From the NCBI RefSeq assembly GCF_006152145.1, contig NZ_VDFV01000001.1, positions 186,001-250,000 of the forward strand: a stretch of 64,000 nucleotides of DNA. Reading direction: 5' to 3'. Below, piece by piece: positions 17,402 through 26,356 of the stretch. Origin of the DNA: Rubellimicrobium roseum. Lineage in GTDB: Bacteria > Pseudomonadota > Alphaproteobacteria > Rhodobacterales > Rhodobacteraceae. Numbering within the stretch: position 1 is the stretch's first letter; the number at the start of each line of letters is the position of its first letter. The notes under the pieces are model-generated. The model saw nothing but the letters and a program-made list of their open reading frames with translations. It was not told the origin of the DNA and did no database searches. Made by a program: the position numbers and the translations under genes.

Positions 17402-18517
17402 ATGAGCGACGAACCCTTCGACATCTTTCTCGTGGCCCCGCCGGGGCTGGAAGCGGCGCTGGCGGCGGAGGCCGCCGAGGAGGGCTTCGGCACGCCCCTT
17501 CTTTCGCCCGGGGGCGTCACGCTCCGGGGCGGCTGGCCCGAGGTCTGGCGCGCGAACCTCGAACTGCGCGGCGCGACGCGCGTGCTGGCGCGCCTCGGCG
17601 CCTTCCGCGCGCTCCACCTGGCGCAACTAGACAAGCGCGCGCGCAAGTTTCCCTGGGCCGAGGTCCTTCGCCGCGGCGAGGCCGTGAAGGTGGAGGCCTC
17701 CTGCTCGGGCTCGCGAATCTATCATGCGGGGGCCGTGGTGCAGCGCATCGAGACGGCGTTGCGCGAGGAGATGGGCGCGATCCTGGGCGGCGAGGATGCG
17801 CTGCGGGTCCTCGCCCGCGTCGAGGACGACCTTTGCACGATCAGCGTCGACACCTCGGGCGAGCTTCTCCACAAGCGCGGCCACAAGGAGGCCGTGAACA
17901 AGGCCCCCATGCGCGAGACGCTGGCCGCGCTCTTCCTGCGCGAATGCGGCTATACAGGTCTGGAACCGGTGCTCGACCCGATGTGCGGCTCGGGGACCTT
18001 CGTGATCGAGGCGGCCGAGATCGCCCTGGGCCTGCCCCCCGGCCGCTCGCGCGCCTTTGCCTTCGAGCGACTGGTCCCCTTCGACCCGGCCGCCTGGGTC
18101 AGGATGCGCGAGCCGCGTGCGCCGCGCGAGACCTCCGTCCGCTTCTTCGGCCGGGACCGGGACTCGGGCGCCATCGCCATGAGCCGCGCCAACGCCGCCC
18201 GGGCGGGCGTGGAAGGTCTGACCGAGTTCGCATGCCAGCCCATCGCCGCGCTCGAACGGCCCGAGGGCCCGCCGGGTCTCGTGATCGTCAACCCGCCTTA
18301 TGGCACGCGCATCGGCAACAAGCGGCTCCTCTATGCGCTGCACGCCTCCTTGGGCGAGGTGCTGCGCGAGCGGTTCAAGGGCTGGCGCGTGGGGCTGGTG
18401 ACGAGCGAGCCCTCGCTCGCCCGCGCCACGGGGCTGCCCTTTGCGCCGCTGGGACCGCCGGTGCCGCACGGGGGCCTCAAGGTGCATCTCCACCGGACGG
18501 AGCGGCCGCTGTCCTGA
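17402..18517 (+). CDS. THUMP-domain class I RNA methyltransferase (RlmL N-terminal-like)
   Basis: 371 aa. The N-terminus (FDIFLVAPPGLEAALAAEA) and a THUMP-like region up to about residue 160 are followed by an UPF0020-type SAM-dependent methyltransferase domain. That domain has the motif DPMCGSGTFVIEAAEIA and the catalytic NPPYG near residue 299, as in N2-guanine methyltransferases. It resembles the N-terminal half of E. coli RlmL, which makes m2G2445 in 23S rRNA, and YpsC-type stand-alone enzymes. It acts on rRNA in the cytoplasm. It is monocistronic, with no functional link to its neighbours. Confidence 0.9.
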   Translation: MSDEPFDIFLVAPPGLEAALAAEAAEEGFGTPLLSPGGVTLRGGWPEVWRANLELRGATRVLARLGAFRALHLAQLDKRARKFPWAEVLRRGEAVKVEASCSGSRIYHAGAVVQRIETALREEMGAILGGEDALRVLARVEDDLCTISVDTSGELLHKRGHKEAVNKAPMRETLAALFLRECGYTGLEPVLDPMCGSGTFVIEAAEIALGLPPGRSRAFAFERLVPFDPAAWVRMREPRAPRETSVRFFGRDRDSGAIAMSRANAARAGVEGLTEFACQPIAALERPEGPPGLVIVNPPYGTRIGNKRLLYALHASLGEVLRERFKGWRVGLVTSEPSLARATGLPFAPLGPPVPHGGLKVHLHRTERPLS

Positions 18518-18724
18518 GCGCCGGGAACTCGGATGCCTGGGGCCCGGTTGAACCCCTGCGTGGCAGGCGGCAGGACGATGTGGAAGGGGTCAGGGATGAA
18601 AGGCGAGCAGTATCGGGGCATCGAGCCGGCCCGGCCCGGGAAGGGGTCTTGCGCCGAAGGCTTCCGCAGCCCAAGTCCCGGTCAGCCCGCCCGTCCCCAG
18701 CCCCCAGGAAGGAGTCGTCCCCCC

Positions 18725-19054
18725 ATGCCGCACCGGAGCGAACGCCTTCGGCAGAAGCAGAGACTGCTGCGCCAGTTCCGCGTGCTGGAGCGGCGGATCC
18801 CGTCGCTCCGTAGGCCGCTGCGCCGTCTCCTGCGGGAAGGATCGGCACTGGTGCGGCTTCCCATCGCGTTCACTCTGATGGCGGGTGGGCTCCTGTCCTT
18901 CCTGCCGTTCCTGGGGGTCTGGATGTTGCCCCTGGGCCTCCTGCTACTGGCTGTCGATATTCCTGCGCTGCGGCCCACGACATCGGCCCTGATGATCCGC
19001 GGGCGGCGCTGGACCTCCGGGCGCATCCGGCGCATCCGCATCCGGCAGGTCTGA
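18725..19054 (+). CDS. Small membrane protein of unknown function
   Basis: 109 aa from MPHRSERLRQKQ, chosen because AGGAAGGAG precedes the ATG by a suitable distance; longer in-frame starts lie in what looks like untranslated leader. The first ~45 residues are Arg-rich and basic. Two hydrophobic stretches follow around residues 45-80 (LPIAFTLMAGGLLSFLPFLGVWMLPLGLLLLAV), and the tail is again basic. The pattern suggests a small inner-membrane protein with both ends in the cytoplasm. I do not recognise the family. Its stop is 1 nt from the convergent fusion gene. Confidence 0.7.
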   Translation: MPHRSERLRQKQRLLRQFRVLERRIPSLRRPLRRLLREGSALVRLPIAFTLMAGGLLSFLPFLGVWMLPLGLLLLAVDIPALRPTTSALMIRGRRWTSGRIRRIRIRQV

Positions 19055-19055
19055 A

Positions 19056-21626
19056 TCAGGCGCGGCGCGGCGCGGCCCCCCGGAGCGGCATGGCCCGGCC
19101 CAGGGCGGCGAGCCAAGGCCCCGCCCGCCGCAGGAGAGCCCCCTGCCCCCAGGCTGCGAGCAGCCCCACCCCCACGCCTCCCGCCACGGCCACCGCGTCC
19201 GTCACTCCGGGCGACAGGTCGAGCCCCAAGGCCGGCATCAGCAGTTCGGGCACGAGGCGGTGGAGGAGGTAGACGAGGAAGCTCGCCTGCGCCACCGCGA
19301 GGATCGGCCGGTGGAGCGCCGCCGGCAGCCGCAGGCGCGGCAGGAACAGCAGCCACCCGACCACCGCGAGCAGCGCGGAATACTTGATCCAGGCGCCGTA
19401 CCAGTTGCCGCCCAAGTAGGCGACCGTCGGCATGACGGCCGCCGCCGCCATCAGCACGATCCAGCGCCGGCGCGCGGTGTCGGCCGTGGCCACGCACCAG
19501 CCCAGCGCGCAGAGATAGAAGACCCAGGGCAGCGTGAAGATCTGCCGCCCGCCGATGGGCCAGAGCTCGGGCCCCAGGAGCCGCGCGGCCATCGCCGCCG
19601 CGAGGAGCGCCAGCCCGAAGGGGAAGGGATCGCGCGCTACCCGCGCCCGGACCCCCGGCCAGAGGAACGGGAGCGCCACGACCAGCAGCATCTGCGTGTA
19701 GGCCTCGACGAACCAGTAGAGGTGCGGCAGCATCTCACGCGCCGTGGGGTCCGCGAACCCGAAGTTGCCCACGAGCGCCACAGATGCCCAGGGCACTTGC
19801 CCCCAGGCGAGCGCGTAGCCCGCGAGGATCAGGTAATAGGCCCCGAGCACCCGCAGGAGCGGGCGGAAGAAGCGGGCGAAGTCGCCCTCGACCAGCGCCA
19901 CGCGCCCGAAGCGGCCCAGCCCCAGCCCCACCAGCACGACCATGGCCGCCGCGCCCCCGTAGACCGGCCAGCCGGTCTGGTGCTGCGTGACCACCGCGAC
20001 GATCGCCAGCGCCCGGAGCACGAGGTCGCTGCCCAGCGCGCTTCCCTCGCCTTCGCACGGCGCGAGCGCCGAGAGCTCGGCCAGGGTCATCGTTTCCCAG
20101 CCCGCTGGCACGTGGCCCAGAGTGCGCTGAAGCTCCAAGCTCAGCTCCACATGGCGCAGCGAATCCCCCCCGAGGCTCGCAAAGCTGTGGCCGGAGCCCA
20201 CGCGGGCGGGCGCGAAGCAGTCGCGGAAGGCGCGGGCGAGATCGGGGCCCCGATCCTCCAGCCGCCCGCGCAGGCCGGCATAGTCGACCTTGCCCGACGG
20301 CAGGCGCGGCAGCTCCGCCAGCCGCAGGACAGTGACATGGCGCAGGGTGAGGCCCGTGGCGTGAACGGCCAGCGCCGCGACCTCGTCCTCGACCGCCGTG
20401 CCCGCGAAGGCGACGAGCAGCCGCCGGTCGTCCCCCGTCACCGCCGCCGCCACGCCCTTCGCGGCCAGCGCCGCCTCGACGGCGTCGTGGCCGATCCGGT
20501 GGCCGCCGATCTTGGACATGCGCCTGAGGCGCCCCACGATGCGGAAAAGCCCGTCTTGGTCACGCCGCGCGAGGTCGCCGGTGCGAAGCTCCGTCACCTC
20601 GGACGGGCGGGACAGGTCCTCGCGACGCTCCGCATAGCCCATCATGATGTTGGGGCCCTCGTAGACCAGCTCGCCCTCGGCTTCGGGCGCGTCCAGCCGG
20701 GCCCCGTCGAGGCCGCGCAACGACAGCCGACCGCCGGGGATCGCCACTCCGATGGCGTCGGGATGCGTCTGCGCCAGATGCGGCGGCAACCAGGCGATGC
20801 GGGCCGTGGCCTCGGTCTGGCCGTACATGACGACGAAACGGCCGTCCCGCTCGGTCATGTGCCGGGCCCAGAGGCGCACCCGGTCAGGGTCGAGCCGCCC
20901 TCCAGCCACGGTCAGGAGCCGCAGGTCGGGCAACGCGGCGCTGCGGAAGCCAATGCCGTCGAGGAGGTCATAGGTGTGCGGCACGCCCGCAAGGCTGGTG
21001 CAGCGCGCCTCGGTTAGCCCGTCGAGGAAGCCGGGTGTCCGCACCGAGCAGGGGTGCAGCCAAAGGCTCGCCCCGACGGTCAGGTGCGAGTGAAGCACCG
21101 AAAGTCCGTAGGAGTAGTGCAGCGGCAGGACCAGCGCGGCGCGGTCTCCGGGCGTGAGGCCAAGATATTCCGCGATGGACTCGGCGTTGGCCTGAAGCGC
21201 CCCGCCTGACAGGCGTACGCCCTTTCCCTGCCCCGTGCTGCCCGAGGTCTGGAGCAGGAGCGCGAGGTCGGGATGCGGCGCCTCGCCTGCCGGACGGCCC
21301 GAGGGCAGGAGCCGCCAACGCCCGCCGTCGCGGCGGAAGGTCCAGTCGGGCCGGAACCGCGCCTCCAGCCCCTCGCGCGCGGCGGCGTCGCCGGGCGGCA
21401 GCAGCGCCACCGCGTGACCGGCGAGCAGCGTCCCCAGATAGGCCGCGATGGCTTGCGGGTCCGAAGCGGCCTCGACCGCCACCAGCCGCCGCGGGCCGGG
21501 AAGCCGCGCCGCGACGGCCACGACCTGCGCGGCGAGGTCCGCGTAGCTCACCGGCGCGCGGCCGGAGACCAGCAGCGCCGGCCGGTCGCCGTAACGGTGA
21601 AGATCGCGAACGAAGTCAGGGATCAC
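19056..21626 (-). CDS. Adenylation - acyl carrier - acyltransferase-3 fusion protein
   Basis: 856 aa, GTG start. Residues 1-455 are an AMP-forming adenylation domain: TSGSTGQGKG (127-136), YGQTE (268-272), TGD (349-351), and a terminal lysine Lys446 in PSGKVDY. Residues ~465-525 form a carrier domain with the phosphopantetheine serine Ser489 in GGDSL. Residues ~533-850 are a multi-span membrane domain whose first helix has R538 and H549 spaced as in acyltransferase family 3 (RALAIVAVVTQH). The chain therefore contains activation, carrier and membrane transfer modules. By logic it could activate an acid, load it on its own carrier and acylate a sugar across the inner membrane, as DltA/C/B do with separate proteins. 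The substrate is unknown. Confidence 0.85.
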   Translation of the reverse strand: MIPDFVRDLHRYGDRPALLVSGRAPVSYADLAAQVVAVAARLPGPRRLVAVEAASDPQAIAAYLGTLLAGHAVALLPPGDAAAREGLEARFRPDWTFRRDGGRWRLLPSGRPAGEAPHPDLALLLQTSGSTGQGKGVRLSGGALQANAESIAEYLGLTPGDRAALVLPLHYSYGLSVLHSHLTVGASLWLHPCSVRTPGFLDGLTEARCTSLAGVPHTYDLLDGIGFRSAALPDLRLLTVAGGRLDPDRVRLWARHMTERDGRFVVMYGQTEATARIAWLPPHLAQTHPDAIGVAIPGGRLSLRGLDGARLDAPEAEGELVYEGPNIMMGYAERREDLSRPSEVTELRTGDLARRDQDGLFRIVGRLRRMSKIGGHRIGHDAVEAALAAKGVAAAVTGDDRRLLVAFAGTAVEDEVAALAVHATGLTLRHVTVLRLAELPRLPSGKVDYAGLRGRLEDRGPDLARAFRDCFAPARVGSGHSFASLGGDSLRHVELSLELQRTLGHVPAGWETMTLAELSALAPCEGEGSALGSDLVLRALAIVAVVTQHQTGWPVYGGAAAMVVLVGLGLGRFGRVALVEGDFARFFRPLLRVLGAYYLILAGYALAWGQVPWASVALVGNFGFADPTAREMLPHLYWFVEAYTQMLLVVALPFLWPGVRARVARDPFPFGLALLAAAMAARLLGPELWPIGGRQIFTLPWVFYLCALGWCVATADTARRRWIVLMAAAAVMPTVAYLGGNWYGAWIKYSALLAVVGWLLFLPRLRLPAALHRPILAVAQASFLVYLLHRLVPELLMPALGLDLSPGVTDAVAVAGGVGVGLLAAWGQGALLRRAGPWLAALGRAMPLRGAAPRRA

Positions 21627-21669
21627 GGCAGGCTCCGCGCGCTAGGGAACACTGGCGCGCGTAGGAATG

Positions 21670-21686
21670 TTGACGGATTTAGTCAA
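21670..21686. promoter_or_regulatory. Candidate operator TTGAC-N7-GTCAA upstream of the RND genes
   Basis: A dyad with perfect 5-bp arms in the divergent gap between the fusion gene and the membrane-fusion-protein gene. Efflux operons are often controlled by a TetR-type repressor from such a site, but no repressor gene is adjacent. A matching -10 box was not found. Confidence 0.35.
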
Positions 21687-21818
21687 GAACAAAGCTGCGC
21701 GACGGCTTCGCAACCCGTTCACGATCTTTCGTGCCCAAAGGCGACGGACAGTGGCGCGAGATGCGTTAGATGCCGGGAAGCGGACCGGCGGCGACCGGTC
21801 CACAACGGAGGGCGGCTC

Positions 21819-23126
21819 ATGGGGCGGGAACCATCGACGGCGGACGGCGGAGCCGGACGGAGGGGTTGGGCGCTGGCCGTCCTTCTCGCGCTGCTGGCGC
21901 CAATGGCCGGGGCGCAGCCGATGGGCGGCGGGGGACCCAGCGGGCCCACCGAGGTCGGCGTCATGGAACTGGCCTCCGAGCAGGTGCCCTACACGCTGAC
22001 CCTGCCCGGCCGCGCCGTGGCCTACGAGGAGGCCGGCATCCGACCGCGCGTGAACGGCAGCATCGAGGAGGTCGCCTATCGACCCGGCCAGCCTGTGGAG
22101 GCCGGGGAACTCCTGTTCCGCATCGAGGACGACAGCTACGCCGCCGCCGTGGCCGCCGCCGAGGCGACGCGGGCCGGGGCCGAGGCTGCCGTGGCCACGG
22201 CGCAGGCGACCGTGGACCGCTACCGCAGTCTCGAAGGCTCGGCCGTCACGCGGGCCGAACTGGAGACCGCCGAGGCCGCGCTGTCGCAGGCCCAAGCGCA
22301 GCTCGCCTCGGCGGAGGCAGGCCTGACCTCGGCCCGGCTCGACCTCGACCGAACCGCGATCCGCAGCCCCATCGCCGGCATCCCCAGTGTCCCGGCCGTT
22401 TCCACGGGCGAGCTCGTCACCGCCAATCAGGCGGACGCGCTGGCGACGGTCACGCGGCTCGACCCGATCTACGTGGACGTGACCGAATCGAGCGCCCGCA
22501 TGCTGCGCATCCGCGAGCGCATCGACCAGGGCAGCCTGTCGCCGGGGGGCGAAATCGACTTCCGCCTGGTGCTGGAGACCGGCGCGGTGCTGGAGGGCGA
22601 AGGGACGCTCGTCACGCCGGGGACCAGCGTCTCGACCACCACGGGAACGGTCGACATCCGCATCGCCTTCGACAACCCCCAGGGCGACGTGCTGCCGGGG
22701 CAGTTCCTGCGGGTGGAGGTCACCCTCGGCACGAGCGAGGGCCTGCTGGTGCCCCAACGCGCCACCAGCCGGGCCCCCAACGGCGATCTGACGGCCTTCG
22801 TGGCCGGCGAGGGCACGGCGCGCGAGGTCACCCTGACCTCGACCGGCACCTACCGCAACGCCTGGGTCGTCACCGAAGGCGTGGAACCGGGCAACCTCCT
22901 CATCGTGGACGGGCTCAACAACCTGCGCGACGGGGCCGAGATCACGACCGTCCCCGTCACCATCGACGAGCAGGGCGTGGTCCGCGATCTCGCGCCCGAG
23001 ACCCCGGACGGCGGAGAGGCGGCGCCGGAAACGGCCGGGGCCGCCACGTCAGGGACCGAGACCCGCGCCGAGGCCTCGGGCTCCGCCGCGAGCCCTGCCG
23101 CCGCGCCCGCCACCGCCCGGGAGTGA
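21819..23126 (+). CDS. RND efflux membrane-fusion (periplasmic adaptor) protein
   Basis: 435 aa from MGREPSTADGG with GGAGGG before the ATG. A hydrophobic signal (ALAVLLALLAPMAGA) lacks a lipobox cysteine, so it is probably a non-lipidated periplasmic adaptor. The HlyD/AcrA-like order is visible: a lipoyl half (RVNGSIEEVAYRPGQPVEAGE), a coiled-coil hairpin rich in Ala/Glu (about 120-175), the second lipoyl half (TAIRSPIAGI) and the beta-barrel ending VLPGQFLRVEV. The last ~50 residues are a low-complexity Ala/Gly/Glu/Thr tail. It pairs with the RND pump 4 nt downstream; no outer-membrane TolC-like gene is nearby. Confidence 0.92.
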   Translation: MGREPSTADGGAGRRGWALAVLLALLAPMAGAQPMGGGGPSGPTEVGVMELASEQVPYTLTLPGRAVAYEEAGIRPRVNGSIEEVAYRPGQPVEAGELLFRIEDDSYAAAVAAAEATRAGAEAAVATAQATVDRYRSLEGSAVTRAELETAEAALSQAQAQLASAEAGLTSARLDLDRTAIRSPIAGIPSVPAVSTGELVTANQADALATVTRLDPIYVDVTESSARMLRIRERIDQGSLSPGGEIDFRLVLETGAVLEGEGTLVTPGTSVSTTTGTVDIRIAFDNPQGDVLPGQFLRVEVTLGTSEGLLVPQRATSRAPNGDLTAFVAGEGTAREVTLTSTGTYRNAWVVTEGVEPGNLLIVDGLNNLRDGAEITTVPVTIDEQGVVRDLAPETPDGGEAAPETAGAATSGTETRAEASGSAASPAAAPATARE

Positions 23127-23130
23127 CCCC

Positions 23131-26100
23131 ATGGCCCGCTTCTTTATCTTCCGCCCGGTCTTCGCCTGGGTCCTCGCCATCGTCACCATGCTGGCGGGGG
23201 CCTTCGCGCTGACGACGCTGTCGGTGTCCCAGTATCCCGACATCGCCCCCACCACGATCCGCATCTCGGCCTCCTACCCCGGCGCCACCGCCGAGGCGGT
23301 CGAGGGCTCGGTCACGCAGGTGATCGAGGACGGGCTCACCGGGCTCGACGGCCTGCTCTACATGGTGTCCTCCTCGCGCGAAGGCTCGGCCGGCGTCACG
23401 CTCACCTTCGACGGCAGCATCGACGGCCCCGACGCCCAGAACGAGGTGCAGGCGCGCGTCCAGCAGGTCGAGGGGCGGCTTCCCGACGCCGTTCAGCAGA
23501 ACGGCGTGTCGGTGTCGCGCTCCTCCTCCTCGATCCTGCTGGTGGGGGCGCTGGTGTCCACCGATGGCCGCTACAGCACGCTGCAGCTTGGCGACATCCT
23601 TTCGACCACGGTCGAGGGTCCCGTCCAGCGGACCCCTGGCGTGGGCGGGATCAACAGCTTCGGCTCGGGCTACGCCATGCGGATCTGGCTCGATCCCCTG
23701 AGCCTCGCCCAGTACCAGCTCACCCCGGCCGACATCGTGGCGGCTGTCGAGGCGCAGAACACCACCGTCTCGGTGGGCGCGCTCGGCACCCAGCCCGTGG
23801 TCCCGGGCCAGCAGTTCACCGCCACCATCACCGCCCAGAGCCAGCTTTCCACCGTCGAGGAGTTCGAGGGCATCACCGTCAAGTCGGGCGACGGCACGGG
23901 CGCGGTCTACCTGGGCGACGTGGCGCGGGTCGAGATCGGGCAGGAGCGCTACGGCGGCGACGCCCGCTTCAACGGCCTGCCTGCCGCGGGCTTCGGCGTG
24001 AACCTCGCCACCGGGGCCAACGCCGTCGATACGGCCGAGGCCGTGCGCGCGACGCTGGAAGGCCTGGAAGCCGCCCTGCCCGAGGGCGTCGAGATCCGCA
24101 TCGCCTACGACACCTCGCCGTTCGTGGAGCTGTCCATCGAGCGGGTGCAGCATACGCTGGTCGAGGCCATCGCGCTGGTGTTCCTGGTGATCCTCGTCTT
24201 CCTGCAGAACTGGCGGGCGACGCTGATCCCGATCATCGCCATCCCCGTGGTGCTGCTCGGCACCTTTGCGGTCCTGTCGGTGCTGGGTTACTCGATCAAC
24301 ACGCTCACCATGTTCGCCATGGTCCTCGCCATCGGCCTCCTCGTGGACGACGCCATCGTGGTGGTCGAGAACGTCGAGCGCGTGATGGAGGAGGACGGGC
24401 TCGGCCCCCTGGAGGCCACCGTCAAGAGCATGGGCCAGATCACCGGCGCACTCATCGGCATCGCGCTGGTGCTGTCGGCGGTGTTCCTGCCCATGGCCTT
24501 CTTCCCGGGCTCGACGGGGGTGATCTACCGGCAGTTCTCGGTGACGATCATCTCGGCCATGGTGCTCTCGGCGCTGGTGGCGCTGATCCTGACGCCGGCG
24601 CTCACCGCCTCCTTCCTGCGGCCCCGCGCGCACGATGCGCGCTTCCTGCCCGCACGGCTCTTCAACCGCGGCTTTGCGGCCACGACGCGCGGCTACGCCG
24701 GGGCAGTCACGCGGATCGTCCGCTGGCCCGTGCTCGCGCTCCTCGTCCTCGGGGGTCTCAGTGCGGGCGCCTGGGCGCTCTACGGGCGCATCGACGAATC
24801 CTTCCTGCCTTCCGAGGACCAGGGGGTCCTGATGACCATGATCAACCTGTCCGAGGGCTCCACCGCCGCCCAGACTCAGGCCGTGGTCGAGGAGGTCGAG
24901 CAGTACCTTCTCACCGAGGAGACGGGGGCGGTCGAATCCACCTTCGCCGCGCTGGGCTTCGGCTTCTCGGGCTCCGGGCAGAGCCGCGCCATGCTCTTCG
25001 TCAAGCTGAAGGACTGGGAGGAACGGCAGGACGCCGAGCTGTCCGCCTCGGCCGTGGCCGAGCGGGCCAATGCCCGCTTCGGCGCCCATCGCGCGGGGCG
25101 GATCTTCATGATCCAGCCCCCGGCGATCCAGGGCCTTGGCAACTCGCGCGGCTTCTCGATGTACCTCGTGGACCAGTCTGGCGCGGGCGTGGACGCGATC
25201 CGCGCCGCCGCCGACGAACTCGTGGCGATCGCCGAGGCCGACGGCCGCATCTCCAGTCCCCGCGCCTCCGGCACCGAGGACGAGAGCGCCCTGCGCATCC
25301 GCATCGACCAGCAGAAGGCCGAAAGCTTCGGCCTGTCGCTGCCGCAGGTCAACGCCATGCTGTCGGTGATCTTCGCCGGCCGCACGGTGAACGACTTCGC
25401 CCTGGGCTCCGAGCTGCGCCCCGTCATCGTGCAGGCCGAGGCCGAGCACCGGATGCAGCCCGAGGACATCGAGGACTGGTACGCCCGCAACGGCGCGGGC
25501 GAGATGGTCCCCTTCGCCTCGTTCATGTCGACCGAATGGGCCCCTGTGGCACCGTCCCTCACCCGCATCGACGGGCAGCGGGCGCTGTCGATCTCGGGCT
25601 CCGAGGCCGAGGGGATCAGCTCCGGCGAGGCGCTCGACATCATGGAGGAGCTGACCGCGCAGGTGCCCGGTGGCTGGGGCGTGGCCTGGACGGAGCTCAG
25701 CTACCAGGAGCGGCAGTCTGGCAACCAGGCCCCCTACCTCTACGCGCTCTCGGTGCTGGTGGTCTTTCTTTGCCTCGCCGCGCTCTACGAGAGCTGGTCG
25801 ATCCCCTTCTCGGTCATGCTCGCAGTGCCGGTGGGGGTGTTGGGGGCCTTGGCGGCAGCTTGGATCTTTGGGCAGGCCAATGACGTCTACTTCAAGGTGG
25901 GACTGCTCACGACCATCGGGCTCGCGGCCAAGAACGCCATCCTGATCGTGGAGTTCGCCCGCGACCTGGAGGCCGAGGGACGCACGCCGCAGGAGGCCGC
26001 CATCGAGGCCGCCCGGCTCCGCCTCCGGCCGATCCTGATGACCTCCTTCGCCTTCCTCCTGGGGGTGCTGCCGCTCGCCACCGCCACGGGGGCCGGAGCG

Positions 26101-26265
26101 GGCGCGCAGAACGCCATCGGCATCGGCGTCATGGGTGGGACGGTCACCGCGACCTTCCTGGGCATCTTCCTCGTGCCCGCCTTCTACGTGCTGGTGAGCC
26201 GCCTCTTCAGCCGCCGCGCCGCCCGCCTCGCGGCCGGCCATCCCTCGGAGGTGCCGGGGGAGTGA
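23131..26265 (+). CDS. RND efflux transporter, HAE1 (AcrB-like) family
   Basis: 1044 aa, the standard length for AcrB-type pumps. It starts MARFFIFRPVFAWVLAI and shows the family landmarks: SVSQYPDIAPTTIRISASYPGA, the TM4 proton-relay region LLVDDAIVVVENVERVM with two aspartates, and the second-repeat ending GLAAKNAILIVEFARDLEAEG. It is a proton-driven inner-membrane pump for hydrophobic or amphipathic compounds, forming a tripartite complex with the upstream adaptor and an outer-membrane channel encoded elsewhere. Substrate range cannot be predicted. Confidence 0.95.
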   Translation: MARFFIFRPVFAWVLAIVTMLAGAFALTTLSVSQYPDIAPTTIRISASYPGATAEAVEGSVTQVIEDGLTGLDGLLYMVSSSREGSAGVTLTFDGSIDGPDAQNEVQARVQQVEGRLPDAVQQNGVSVSRSSSSILLVGALVSTDGRYSTLQLGDILSTTVEGPVQRTPGVGGINSFGSGYAMRIWLDPLSLAQYQLTPADIVAAVEAQNTTVSVGALGTQPVVPGQQFTATITAQSQLSTVEEFEGITVKSGDGTGAVYLGDVARVEIGQERYGGDARFNGLPAAGFGVNLATGANAVDTAEAVRATLEGLEAALPEGVEIRIAYDTSPFVELSIERVQHTLVEAIALVFLVILVFLQNWRATLIPIIAIPVVLLGTFAVLSVLGYSINTLTMFAMVLAIGLLVDDAIVVVENVERVMEEDGLGPLEATVKSMGQITGALIGIALVLSAVFLPMAFFPGSTGVIYRQFSVTIISAMVLSALVALILTPALTASFLRPRAHDARFLPARLFNRGFAATTRGYAGAVTRIVRWPVLALLVLGGLSAGAWALYGRIDESFLPSEDQGVLMTMINLSEGSTAAQTQAVVEEVEQYLLTEETGAVESTFAALGFGFSGSGQSRAMLFVKLKDWEERQDAELSASAVAERANARFGAHRAGRIFMIQPPAIQGLGNSRGFSMYLVDQSGAGVDAIRAAADELVAIAEADGRISSPRASGTEDESALRIRIDQQKAESFGLSLPQVNAMLSVIFAGRTVNDFALGSELRPVIVQAEAEHRMQPEDIEDWYARNGAGEMVPFASFMSTEWAPVAPSLTRIDGQRALSISGSEAEGISSGEALDIMEELTAQVPGGWGVAWTELSYQERQSGNQAPYLYALSVLVVFLCLAALYESWSIPFSVMLAVPVGVLGALAAAWIFGQANDVYFKVGLLTTIGLAAKNAILIVEFARDLEAEGRTPQEAAIEAARLRLRPILMTSFAFLLGVLPLATATGAGAGAQNAIGIGVMGGTVTATFLGIFLVPAFYVLVSRLFSRRAARLAAGHPSEVPGE

Positions 26266-26356
26266 TCCCCGGCCTTTCGATGGATCTCTCGGCGGCATTG
26301 ACATAGTTGAGTGGAACGGTCAGGAACCAGCTCGGATCACCCCCGACGAGGCCCCG

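Noticed and set aside
22957-26304. 1115-codon open frame antisense to the RND transporter
   Set aside because: The opposite strand encodes an unmistakable AcrB-family protein. The antisense product is low-complexity His/Arg/Gly/Asp-rich, a by-product of GC-rich third positions.
26311-26323. RirA/iron-responsive operator before the imelysin operon (TGA-N9-TCA at about 26309-26323)
   Set aside because: A TGA and a TCA at about this spacing occur often by chance, the match is not to a full consensus, and no second feature supports it.
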